From Magnetovibrio sp. PR-2 (GTDB lineage: Bacteria; Pseudomonadota; Alphaproteobacteria; Rhodospirillales; Magnetovibrionaceae): a DNA stretch of 64,000 nt. The notes under the pieces were generated by a model. It saw only the letters and a program-made list of their open reading frames with translations, ran no database searches and was not told the origin of the DNA. Where the stretch lies: the NCBI RefSeq assembly GCF_036689815.1, contig NZ_JBAHUR010000006.1:62001-126000 (forward strand), written 5' to 3'. Of this stretch, positions 39,085 through 47,450 are shown one piece after another (the first letter of the stretch is position 1; the number at the start of each line of letters is the position of its first letter). The position numbers and the translations under genes were made by a program.

Positions 39085-39810
39085 ATGACTGTTTGGGGAT
39101 TGATACCTGCCCGGGGCGGCTCGAAGAGCATCCCTCTGAAAAACCTTGTTGATCTGGATGGCCGCCCGCTTTTGGATTACGGCGCGACGGCAGCGCTTAA
39201 AAGCGGTCGATTTGACCGGATTGTCTGTTCCACCGATCACGATGGCATCGCCGCACGTGCGACGGAGCTTGGAATTGATGTCGATCGTCGTCCGGACACG
39301 TTGTCTGGCGACACCGCCAAGGTGGACAAAGTCGCCCAGGATTTCTTGCTGCGCGCGCAGCAAGCGGGTCGCACATTGCCTGATATTGTTGTGCTGATTC
39401 AGCCCACCAGCCCGTTTTTACTGCCGGAACACGTCTGCGATCTCATCGATCTGCTCAACAGCTGCGATTGGGCCCAGTCTGCACACAACTATTGCCCGGT
39501 TCCCCACAACACGCATGCTTGGAACCAGCGTACCGCAGACGCAGACGGAAAAATCAACTTTTTGTTTGCCAAAGAGCGCCAATCGGCGCGGAATAAGCAA
39601 GAAAAACCAGCACTTAAGGTGTTCGGAAACCTAATCGCGGCCCGATCTTCGGCGCTGCTTGATGGACGCGGGTTTTACGCAGAACCGTGTGCGGGTTGCG
39701 AAGTCGAACGCCCATATGAATTTGATCTCGACGAACCACTCGATCTTGTGTTATCCCATGCCCTGATCCAGGCTGGGGCTGTGAGTTTGCCTCACATGCA
39801 GGATCGCTAG
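39085..39810 (+). CDS. neuA: CMP-nonulosonic acid cytidylyltransferase (NeuA-like)
   Basis: A 241-residue CMP-sugar synthetase with LIPARGGSKSIPLKNL at the N-terminus, LIQPTSPFLLPEHV, and the late DLDEPLD block that carries the metal-binding aspartates. It activates the product of the upstream NeuB with CTP. The ATG follows AGAGGT by 7 bases; the frame is open upstream but would overlap paralogue A by about 100 bases. It is distinct from the two SpsF-type activating domains of the first cassette. Confidence 0.85.
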   Translation: MTVWGLIPARGGSKSIPLKNLVDLDGRPLLDYGATAALKSGRFDRIVCSTDHDGIAARATELGIDVDRRPDTLSGDTAKVDKVAQDFLLRAQQAGRTLPDIVVLIQPTSPFLLPEHVCDLIDLLNSCDWAQSAHNYCPVPHNTHAWNQRTADADGKINFLFAKERQSARNKQEKPALKVFGNLIAARSSALLDGRGFYAEPCAGCEVERPYEFDLDEPLDLVLSHALIQAGAVSLPHMQDR

Positions 39811-39859
39811 AACGTTTACACACCTATTCCTTACGACTTTTTGAAAGCGCACTTGACTC

Positions 39860-41017
39860 ATGAGAATCTTAGTTCTTGGTGGTGACGGCTATCTTGGATG
39901 GCCGACTGCAATGCATTTTTCCAAACGTGGCGACGAAGTTTGGATTATTGATAACTTTGCCAAGCGCCGCTGGGAGATGGAAGAGGGCATCGAACCCTTG
40001 CGCCCCATCGCCCCCCTTCATCATCGGGTCAAAAAGTGGAACGAGGTTTCCGACAACGAGATGCATCTGCGCATCATGGATCTTGTCGATGACCGGGCTG
40101 TCTACAAGCTGTTTGAAGAGTGCAAGCCCGATGCCATTGTGCACTACGCGGAACAACCGTCGGCCCCGTACTCGATGCAAGGGCGCACCACGGCTGTGAA
40201 CACGCAAGTGAACAATATTGTCGGCAACCTCAATGTCCTTTTCGCTATGCAAAAGTATTGCCCGGATGCCCACTTGATCAAGTTGGGCACCATGGGTGAA
40301 TACGGTACGCCGAACATCGATATCGAAGAAGGCTGGTTGGAGCTGGAACACAATGGCCGTCATGACCGCGTGCTGTTCCCCAAAAAACCGCACAGCTTCT
40401 ATCACCTCTCAAAAGTGCACGATAGCCATAACATCGAGTTTGTCTGCCGCGTCTGGGGGCTGCGCTCCACGGACTTGAACCAAGGCGTTGTCTACGGCAT
40501 CGACACGGACGAAACCCAAATGGGTACGGACTTCCAAACGTCGTTCCACTATGACGATGTGTTCGGCACGGTTTTGAACCGCTTCTTGGTTCAGGCGGCA
40601 ACGGATCACGATTTGACGGTTTATGGTTCCGGCAAGCAGACCCGCGGTTTCTTGAACCTGCGCGACACCATCCGCTGCGTAGAAATTGCTGCGGACAACC
40701 CGCCGGAGCAAGGCGAGTTCCGCGTATTCAACCAATTTACTGAACAGTTCTCGGTCATGGAGTTGGCTGCCAAGGTTCAAGCTGCCGCCAAGCGCGTCGG
40801 TAAAGACATCACTATCAACCATCTTGAAAACCCGCGTGTTGAGCAAGAAGAACACTATTACAATGCCAAACATACGCGTTTGGTTGATTTGGGCTTGGAG
40901 CCGGTGCTGTTGACCGAAGAAGTTCTCGATAGCATGTTGGCCACCGTGATGGAAAACTGCGATCACGTGGACGCTGAAGTGTTCAAACCGCGCATTAAGT
41001 GGTCGAACCAGTCTTAA
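39860..41017 (+). CDS. UDP-sulfoquinovose synthase (SQD1/SqdB family)
   Basis: A 385-residue SDR with the diagnostic features of SQD1: GGDGYLGW at the N-terminus, HYAEQPSAPYSM, LGTMGEYGTPNIDIEEG, SFYHLSKVHDSHN, NQGVVYGIDTDET, FNQFTEQFSV and NPRVEQEEHYYNAKHT. The catalytic Thr144, Tyr181 and Lys185 correspond to the known SQD1 triad with the same spacing. The enzyme makes UDP-sulfoquinovose from UDP-glucose and sulfite. SQD1 usually serves sulfolipid synthesis, but no sulfolipid synthase is recognisable here; the glycan context suggests a sulfoquinovose residue in the polymer. Confidence 0.88.
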   Translation: MRILVLGGDGYLGWPTAMHFSKRGDEVWIIDNFAKRRWEMEEGIEPLRPIAPLHHRVKKWNEVSDNEMHLRIMDLVDDRAVYKLFEECKPDAIVHYAEQPSAPYSMQGRTTAVNTQVNNIVGNLNVLFAMQKYCPDAHLIKLGTMGEYGTPNIDIEEGWLELEHNGRHDRVLFPKKPHSFYHLSKVHDSHNIEFVCRVWGLRSTDLNQGVVYGIDTDETQMGTDFQTSFHYDDVFGTVLNRFLVQAATDHDLTVYGSGKQTRGFLNLRDTIRCVEIAADNPPEQGEFRVFNQFTEQFSVMELAAKVQAAAKRVGKDITINHLENPRVEQEEHYYNAKHTRLVDLGLEPVLLTEEVLDSMLATVMENCDHVDAEVFKPRIKWSNQS

Positions 41018-41035
41018 ACTAAGGTGCGTGCCTAA

Positions 41036-42430
41036 ATGGCAGAACCCAGGAAACGGGCCATGGTCTTCATTGACCATGACTTGATCATTCGTAATTTCAT
41101 CAATAGTCGTGCGTTTCAGGACTTAAATGAAAACTGGGATGTGACCTACGTTTTCAATGACGATCCCACGACAGAAGAGACATCCATCTTTTCCAATATT
41201 GATGAACTCGAATTGCCCCGGGTTCTGACAACACACATCACGCGTGAGCGGATGGCCAGTTGGTACAAGCTCTATGCAATCGGCGCGATGCACGATAACC
41301 GCGGCACAGCACAGAAGGCTTATTGCAAACAACGTCTGTATGAAACGCACGGGTATTTGCGCACCAACATTTTCGATGTGTTGGGCCTGCCCGGTATATA
41401 TGCGATCGCCCAGCGCTACGTCTTCAACAAGCAAGGCCATTTGCCAGAGTTGAAGAAGCTCATCAAAGCCGAAAAACCCGATGTTCTGATTCATCCGTCA
41501 GTGTTGGCAGGTTACTTTGTGAACGAGCTGCTTGTGCTCAAGGACATCTTGGAGATTCCATTTTTGGTGTTGATGAATTCTTGGGATAATCCCAGCCAAA
41601 GGGCGATGACCATCGACCATCCCGACTGCCTTGGCGTCTGGGGGGAAGAAACCAAGGATCAGGCCATCGAATACATGAACATGCCGGCCGACAGAATCCG
41701 CGTCTTGGGTGCGGCCCAATACCAAGGTTACAGAACCCCGGTTTCAGATGACGACCTGACTTTGCGCCGCATGTTTAAAGTGCCCCAAGACAAACCCATC
41801 GTGTTGTACGGCGGCATAAGCCAGTCGCTCGATGAAATCCGTCATTTGACGATGTTAGAAGACAAAATAGAAACCGGAGAAATTCCGGATTGCCATATCT
41901 TATACCGTCCACACCCGTGGCGCGGTGACCTGGTTGAGAACGAAGACAACTTCTTTGATCACGACTACAAACACATTTCCATGGACCCATTTATGGAAAA
42001 CTATTACCGCCGTATTTCGACCATGAATGATCGCGGCATGGATATGTCGGATTTTGAAATTTCGCGCAAGCTGTTGAAAATGGTCTCGGGCACGATTTCC
42101 AGTTTGTCGACGTTGTTGCTGGACACCGTTCTGCACGGCAAGCCGACCATTGCGTTCATGCCCCATGCGGACATGGTCAAAAAATTCGGCCGCCCCGAAC
42201 ACTTGCTGGACAAACTGGCTCACTTTAAGGGGCTTTGGGGCCGTCCGGGTGTTGATATGTGCCGCTCGGACGACAACTTGTCGGCAAGCATCGCCAATTT
42301 GTTGAAGCAGTCGAACGACGAAGACCTGCATCAAACCATGTTGGAATATGCTCAGCGCTTTGTCGATTTGTCGGAGCCCAATTACAGCACGCGCCTTTAT
42401 CACTTAGCAGAAGAAATGACCTCTCAATGA
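41036..42430 (+). CDS. GT-B-like transferase, paralogue B, function not assigned
   Basis: A 464-residue close paralogue of the protein at 37.7 kb, sharing MVFIDHDLIIRNFIN, NSWDNPSQ, WGEET, LYRPHPWRGDLV and TLLLDTVLHGKPT. No membrane segments or signal peptide. It lies between the UDP-sulfoquinovose synthase and a sulfotransferase, the latter overlapping its stop by ATGA. The two paralogues bracket neuA and the SQD1-like gene, as if each served one of the two activated sugars. The fold inference rests on motif resemblance only. Confidence 0.6.
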   Translation: MAEPRKRAMVFIDHDLIIRNFINSRAFQDLNENWDVTYVFNDDPTTEETSIFSNIDELELPRVLTTHITRERMASWYKLYAIGAMHDNRGTAQKAYCKQRLYETHGYLRTNIFDVLGLPGIYAIAQRYVFNKQGHLPELKKLIKAEKPDVLIHPSVLAGYFVNELLVLKDILEIPFLVLMNSWDNPSQRAMTIDHPDCLGVWGEETKDQAIEYMNMPADRIRVLGAAQYQGYRTPVSDDDLTLRRMFKVPQDKPIVLYGGISQSLDEIRHLTMLEDKIETGEIPDCHILYRPHPWRGDLVENEDNFFDHDYKHISMDPFMENYYRRISTMNDRGMDMSDFEISRKLLKMVSGTISSLSTLLLDTVLHGKPTIAFMPHADMVKKFGRPEHLLDKLAHFKGLWGRPGVDMCRSDDNLSASIANLLKQSNDEDLHQTMLEYAQRFVDLSEPNYSTRLYHLAEEMTSQ

Positions 42431-43272
42431 GCGATCAAGAACCATCCCAAAAGGCCTATGGCAAAGCCCCCGAGCCGATCTTTATCGGCGGCTTGATGAA
42501 ATCGGGAACCAGCCTGCTGCGCGCTTTATTAGGCCAACACCCCGATCTGTTTGGCAGTTTTGAAACACACTGGTACGAAGACGCGATTCGGGAAAACTGG
42601 GCAGACCCAAGTTCCAAGCGCATGGGTTATCTGCGGAACTTTTTCGACTTAGACGATCCGACGTATGAAAAGATTTGCGACCTCAAATGCGCCGATCCTG
42701 CGCGCGAATATGTGGATATAGTGCTTGAGTACAAAACCCAAGAAGTCGGGAAGAAGCGTTGGGTTGAAAAGACGCCGGACAACATTCGCCATTGGACGCT
42801 TGCCAAAGAGATTTGGCCGAACGCGAAGCTTATCCATGTCACGCGGAATTACAAAGACTGCTTTGCGAGTTGGAAGGACAAGCGTAAGGATACGATCGAG
42901 ACGTTCTTAACGTCCGCGCTTTCCGCCTATCACGACATCGATGGCTTACTTGGTAAAGAGACGGACGATTACATCCAGATCGATTACTTTGATCTCGTCA
43001 CTCAGACCGAACCGACGATGCGCAAAGTGTTGGATTTCATTGGTGAAGACTGGTCAGAAGCCTGCGCTGAATTACAGTTGGACAAGACAGGTGAAGAGCG
43101 CGAAAAAGTGAAAACGGTTTTGGGTCGTGAAAGCCACACCAATATTTCTCTGTCCAAACAGATTTTTCCGGACTCCATCGGTCAATGGGAACGCATTCTG
43201 TCACCCGAAGAGGCCGAGACGATCGATCGCGAGCTTTCTGTTTATGCCGACAAAATTGGCGTCAAATCCTAA
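42427..43272 (+). CDS. sulfotransferase family protein (PAPS-dependent)
   Basis: A 281-residue protein. The 5'-phosphosulfate loop reads GGLMKSGTSLLRALLG with Lys25-Ser-Gly-Thr, and the 3'-phosphate motif reads HVTRNYKDCFASW with Arg140 and Ser148. WVEKTPDNIRH between them is also typical. It would transfer sulfate from PAPS to a sugar hydroxyl. The frame is open upstream, but the ATG that overlaps the preceding stop (ATGA) is the sensible start. Its position beside the UDP-sulfoquinovose synthase adds sulfate esters to the likely sulfonates of the glycan. Confidence 0.8.
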   Translation: MSDQEPSQKAYGKAPEPIFIGGLMKSGTSLLRALLGQHPDLFGSFETHWYEDAIRENWADPSSKRMGYLRNFFDLDDPTYEKICDLKCADPAREYVDIVLEYKTQEVGKKRWVEKTPDNIRHWTLAKEIWPNAKLIHVTRNYKDCFASWKDKRKDTIETFLTSALSAYHDIDGLLGKETDDYIQIDYFDLVTQTEPTMRKVLDFIGEDWSEACAELQLDKTGEEREKVKTVLGRESHTNISLSKQIFPDSIGQWERILSPEEAETIDRELSVYADKIGVKS

Positions 43273-43293
43273 CGCAGGATCATAGGACCTTTT

Positions 43294-44019
43294 ATGAGCG
43301 ACATATATTCACGTTGGCGGGACGTCGATTGCATCCGTGGGTTTGCCAACAAAGGTGCCGAGGACTTCTTTAAGTCCGAAACGGTTTTTATCGATTCCAT
43401 GGCCCACGATGCCCACAGCGTTTTGGACATTGGCTGTGCCAGTGGACGCATGATCGAACTGCTGAGCCAAAAGTTTCAAGACCTGAGCTACACCGGCGTC
43501 GATATTGTCGAAGAAAACATTCGCCTGGCCCGTGAAAATTATCCTGACTTTGCATTCCATTGCACAAACGCCCTTGAGTTTGAAAACACGGATACGTTCG
43601 ATTTGGTCAATGCCACGGGCGTGATGCAACACGAAGTGAAATTCGAAGAGTTGATCAATCGCATGATCAACTGGTCAAACAAGTATGTGTTGTTCGATGT
43701 CAAACTCGCCAATGTTGATGAGCATGTTGTGGACATCGAGCGCTCTTACTGCGGCAAAGAACACAGGCTCAATTACAACCTGTTTTGTCTGCCGAAATTC
43801 CTTGAATATCTGCACGGCTGTAAGGGGCTTTCGAAAATTTCTTTGTTTGGTTACGAAACGGGCTTGAACAATAGAACGGTCGTCCCACCTAATGTCTCAT
43901 ACATCCTGTCTGCAGGGTTTTTGTTAGAACTGGGGGACTTGAACGGGGGCAAAATTGAGGTTGATTCCCAATTGCCGATTTCAGCGCAAGACCGGCTTTC
44001 AGCTAATTCCATAAGCTGA
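43294..44019 (+). CDS. class I SAM-dependent methyltransferase
   Basis: A 241-residue protein with motif I SVLDIGCASGRMIELL (residues ~47-62), YTGVDIVEENIRLA for ribose binding, and NATGVMQHEV as the post-motif region. The C-terminal third is predicted alpha/beta with no membrane segment. It lies between the sulfotransferase and a deacetylase. A sugar O-methyltransferase is plausible; the acceptor is unknown. It is not a close copy of the methyltransferase at 10.7 kb. Confidence 0.72.
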   Translation: MSDIYSRWRDVDCIRGFANKGAEDFFKSETVFIDSMAHDAHSVLDIGCASGRMIELLSQKFQDLSYTGVDIVEENIRLARENYPDFAFHCTNALEFENTDTFDLVNATGVMQHEVKFEELINRMINWSNKYVLFDVKLANVDEHVVDIERSYCGKEHRLNYNLFCLPKFLEYLHGCKGLSKISLFGYETGLNNRTVVPPNVSYILSAGFLLELGDLNGGKIEVDSQLPISAQDRLSANSIS

Positions 44020-44076
44020 AATGTCGAACAATGTCCATGTCACTCAGGTTATCCATCACAAGTCGAAAGAAAGTCT

Positions 44077-45099
44077 ATGGCGACGAAACTTGATCCTTCT
44101 GATCTGACAGATCAAAAGGCCCTATCCGTAATCTATCACTACAGCCACCCCAGGGAGGGATACGACTTCCCGGGACTTCACGGTGTTGAGAGCCCCATTT
44201 TTGCCAAGCACGTGCAGGGGCTGAAAGAGCATTTTGAGATGGTGGATTGTTCGGATCTCATGGATAAGCCCTCGCAATCGGGGCGCCTGAAGGCCTGCAT
44301 CACCTTTGATGACGGCATCGTCGATGTTGAACGCTACGTGCGCCCGACGCTGAAAGCCGAAGGCGTCCCCGCGATTGTGTTTTGCTGTTCCCAGCCTTTA
44401 ATGGAAGGCAAGGTGCTCAATGTCCAAAAAATCCACCTGATGATCAGTAAACTGGGATTTGACCAATTTTCCAAAGAATTTCAATCTGTTGCCGATACGC
44501 ACGGCTACGATTTGGCCAGGGATCGGCAGGATATCAGTCATTTGGGCCTGCGCGGCAGCCACCGGTTTGACAATAAAACCGTTGGTGACTTCAAGCGGAT
44601 GATCAACTTTGAACTTCGCTATGATGTTTTAGATCACATCCTCGAAGTGATGTTCGCGACCCATTTTGGCGATGAGCGGGACGTGAGCAAGCGATTGTAC
44701 ATGTCTTTGGACGATATGCGCCGCTGTCAGGACGATGGCATCGAAATCGGCCTGCACACCCATTCTCACCGACTTTTGAGCCGCCTGGACAGGGCTGGAC
44801 AAGATGAGGAAATCCGTGTGTGTCTGAACTATTTTAAACACCACCTCGACCTTAAAAATGTTCACATTGCATACCCTTTTGGAGTATACGGTGTGTGGAA
44901 CGAAGATACGGTTGATATCATGACAGACTTGGGGTTAAGAAGTGGCCACGCTTTGCACCCAAAATCAATCAGCGAGAAAGAACTTGATGAAAACTGGGCG
45001 ATTCCCCGGTATGTCACGAATGATTTATTTGATGTCGATGGCAATTTCACTCAAAACAGCTTTGAAACGCTGAAAACCCTACGTCCGCTAAGCTCTTAA
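44077..45099 (+). CDS. polysaccharide deacetylase (NodB/CE4 type)
   Basis: A 340-residue protein with the CE4 metal site: TFDDG (Asp78, Asp79) and HTHSH (His227, His231), plus HIAYPFGVYG as a later motif. CE4 enzymes remove N- or O-acetyl groups from polysaccharides or lipid-linked sugars. No signal peptide is visible, so a cytoplasmic substrate such as a lipid-linked intermediate is possible. Removal of an N-acetyl group could expose an amine for other acylation, but that link is an inference. Confidence 0.8.
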   Translation: MATKLDPSDLTDQKALSVIYHYSHPREGYDFPGLHGVESPIFAKHVQGLKEHFEMVDCSDLMDKPSQSGRLKACITFDDGIVDVERYVRPTLKAEGVPAIVFCCSQPLMEGKVLNVQKIHLMISKLGFDQFSKEFQSVADTHGYDLARDRQDISHLGLRGSHRFDNKTVGDFKRMINFELRYDVLDHILEVMFATHFGDERDVSKRLYMSLDDMRRCQDDGIEIGLHTHSHRLLSRLDRAGQDEEIRVCLNYFKHHLDLKNVHIAYPFGVYGVWNEDTVDIMTDLGLRSGHALHPKSISEKELDENWAIPRYVTNDLFDVDGNFTQNSFETLKTLRPLSS

Positions 45100-45189
45100 C
45101 GGCCTTGAAACCAACAACAAGCACATTAAGTTAGAGTGTGCATGCAGATCAGTTGCAAGACCTGACTACAGATGACTGGAGACCTCTTA

Positions 45190-47298
45190 ATGCGAACACC
45201 CCAGTATGACGTCCTTCCTCATGACGATGAGGGAGAGAAACGATCAATCAGCAAGTCTGTCTGGCTTGTAGACCCGACTTACACCCAGCAGCAGGTCTCC
45301 GCTGAATTGATTCCCTATGCTATGGGGCTTTTGGCCGAATATGCTGAAAAGTGTATCGACTTCGACACGCCGATCCGGATATTCAAATATCCCGAGGACT
45401 TAACGCAGGCCATCGAAGAAGCTGAAGAGGCTCCGATTGCGATTGGATTTAGCCACTTTGTCTGGAATGGTTATTTCGGCTATGAGTTCGCGAAACGTCT
45501 CAAAGAGCTGCACCCCAACATGGCGACGATTTTTGGTGGCCCCAGCTATCCCGTGTCCGAAGATGAGCAAGTCGAATTCCTGCGCGAGCACCCGGAAATC
45601 GATTTTTACGTCATCAAAGAAGGCGAAGTTCCGTTTGTCCGTCTGTTGCAAGGTCTAATCGATCACGATTTCGACATTGATACGGTCAAACGTCTGGCGA
45701 TCCCGTCGGTTCATGCCATGGCTGCGGATGGCAAAGCTTACTTGGGAGACTCCTCGATCCGCCTGAAAGATCTGACAGCGGTTCCGTCCCCGTATCTGAG
45801 CGGACGTCTAGATAAGTTCTTTGACGGAACACTTCTGCCCATCATGCAGGTCCGCCGCGGCTGCCCGTTCGGTTGCACGTACTGTGTGGAAGGCGATGCT
45901 TTTTACAACAAAGTGACCTCTAACGATGACGACAAAATCGATGCCGAACTCAATTATATCGGTGCGATGATGGAAAAAACCCGTGGCGCAAAAGGCCGCA
46001 ACGACCTGTCCATCGCTGATTCCAACTTCGGCATGTACAAAGGCGACGTCGGTATCGCGAAATCGATTGCCGCCGTGCAGGAAAAGTACAACTTCCCTGA
46101 ATACATCCACGTCGCCATGGGCAAAAACCAAAAGCATCGCATTTTGGAAGTTGCTGGAATGGTGAACGGTGCACTGCGTTTGTCGGGTTCGGTACAGACG
46201 TTGGACACCAACGCCCTGGAAATCGTTAACCGCGCTAATATCTCCACCGATGAGATGATGGTTTTGGCCCTTGAGGGCCGCAAGATCGACGCGAACTCCT
46301 ACAGCGAAGTGATCTTGGGATTGCCGGGTGAAACCAAGGCAGGACACTTCCATACGCTGCGCACGCTGATGGAAGCCGGCTTTAATCGTGTTATCACCTA
46401 TCAATTGATGATGCTGCCGGGCAGTGATTTAGCCACCCGCGAAACCATCGAAAAATACGGCATGGAGCTGCGCTACCGGATTTTGCCGCGTTGCTTTGGT
46501 CACTTCGAAATGGCGGGCAAGCGCATCAACGCAGCCGAAGTCGAAGGCATTTGCGTGTCCAATAATACGCTGTCGTTCCAAGAATACCTTGAGTGCCGCC
46601 GCATGCACTTGATGATCTCGATCTTCCATAACGATGCTGTGTTCAGCACGCTGCTGAAGTTCTTGAAGTCCATTGGCGTCCCCATCTTCCGCTGGCTGGA
46701 ACTGCTGTCCGAGACGCCCCCAGAGGGTCGCTTGAAGGGCTTGTTGGACAACTTCATGGGCGACACCGAAAGCGAATTGTGGATCGACCGCCATGAGTTG
46801 GAAGCCTTTGTTCAAGAAGGCGATACTGTCGAACGCTACATCAAAGGGGAATTGGGCAACAACCTGATGCTGCGCTACAAAGCGTACAGCATGACGGAAT
46901 ACCTGCCGGAAATTCGTGACCACGCCAAACTGACGGCTCAAGCGCTCTTGAAAGAAATCAAACAAGATACGCCCGCCAATGTTCGTTTCGTGGACGAAGC
47001 CGTCGACTTCGACGCCAGCAAAATGAGCAACATCTGGCAAAACAACGACGTGGAAATTACCGGTGTCTACAACTTTGACATCGCGCGCTTTACCACCGAA
47101 GAAGAAGACTTCAGCTCAGTCAACAACTACCTGCTGAACCAACCGACCGGATTTAAGTTCGTGTTGGAAGACACCCAAAAGCAGGCGATTGAACGCAACC
47201 TCGCCGTGTTTGGGGATGACTTCAACGGGATTGCCCGGGCGCTGACAAAAACACATACCAAGAAGTTGCTACGCCAACCTCAACGGGTCACCGCTTAG
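45190..47298 (+). CDS. radical SAM protein with N-terminal B12-binding-like domain
   Basis: A 702-residue enzyme. The N-terminal ~170 residues look like a cobalamin-binding-like fold (IFGGPSYP near residue 115) but lack a clear DxHxxG cobalamin motif. The radical SAM cluster motif is RRGCPFGCTYC with Cys225, Cys229 and Cys232. VILGLPGET follows in the barrel. The C-terminal ~300 residues have no motif I recognise. The ATG at 45190 follows GGAG by 9 bases; an upstream in-frame ATG lies 6 codons earlier. Possible roles are C-methylation, epimerisation or dehydration of a sugar. It ends just before a strong hairpin. Confidence 0.75.
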   Translation: MRTPQYDVLPHDDEGEKRSISKSVWLVDPTYTQQQVSAELIPYAMGLLAEYAEKCIDFDTPIRIFKYPEDLTQAIEEAEEAPIAIGFSHFVWNGYFGYEFAKRLKELHPNMATIFGGPSYPVSEDEQVEFLREHPEIDFYVIKEGEVPFVRLLQGLIDHDFDIDTVKRLAIPSVHAMAADGKAYLGDSSIRLKDLTAVPSPYLSGRLDKFFDGTLLPIMQVRRGCPFGCTYCVEGDAFYNKVTSNDDDKIDAELNYIGAMMEKTRGAKGRNDLSIADSNFGMYKGDVGIAKSIAAVQEKYNFPEYIHVAMGKNQKHRILEVAGMVNGALRLSGSVQTLDTNALEIVNRANISTDEMMVLALEGRKIDANSYSEVILGLPGETKAGHFHTLRTLMEAGFNRVITYQLMMLPGSDLATRETIEKYGMELRYRILPRCFGHFEMAGKRINAAEVEGICVSNNTLSFQEYLECRRMHLMISIFHNDAVFSTLLKFLKSIGVPIFRWLELLSETPPEGRLKGLLDNFMGDTESELWIDRHELEAFVQEGDTVERYIKGELGNNLMLRYKAYSMTEYLPEIRDHAKLTAQALLKEIKQDTPANVRFVDEAVDFDASKMSNIWQNNDVEITGVYNFDIARFTTEEEDFSSVNNYLLNQPTGFKFVLEDTQKQAIERNLAVFGDDFNGIARALTKTHTKKLLRQPQRVTA

Positions 47299-47311
47299 AC
47301 GCTTTCAGGAC

Positions 47312-47340
47312 TGCCCCCCGAATATATGTATCGGGGGGCA
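47312..47340 (+). terminator. perfect 10-bp hairpin after the radical SAM gene
   Basis: TGCCCCCCGA and TCGGGGGGCA pair perfectly around the 9-base loop ATATATGTA, starting 13 bases after the stop. The following bases (AATTCCTT) are only weakly T-rich. A transcription terminator or transcript-end stabiliser is the best reading; it marks a likely operon boundary. Confidence 0.65.
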
Positions 47341-47450
47341 AATTCCTTAAAGGCCGTGTGGCCAACATCATTTGATCACATCTCAAGCTTTGGTCCCCAC
47401 GAACATAACCGTTCCTGAGGGCGAGTCGCTTTTTGAGCACCTATAAAACA

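Noticed and set aside
47352-47363. GGCC-GTGT-GGCC mini-hairpin
   Set aside because: Only a 4-bp stem with no T tract; too small to call a terminator.
47442-47447. TATAAA as a -10 box before the GT4 gene
   Set aside because: It lies only 3 bases before the ATG, so transcription would begin inside the gene, and no -35 box is suitably placed.
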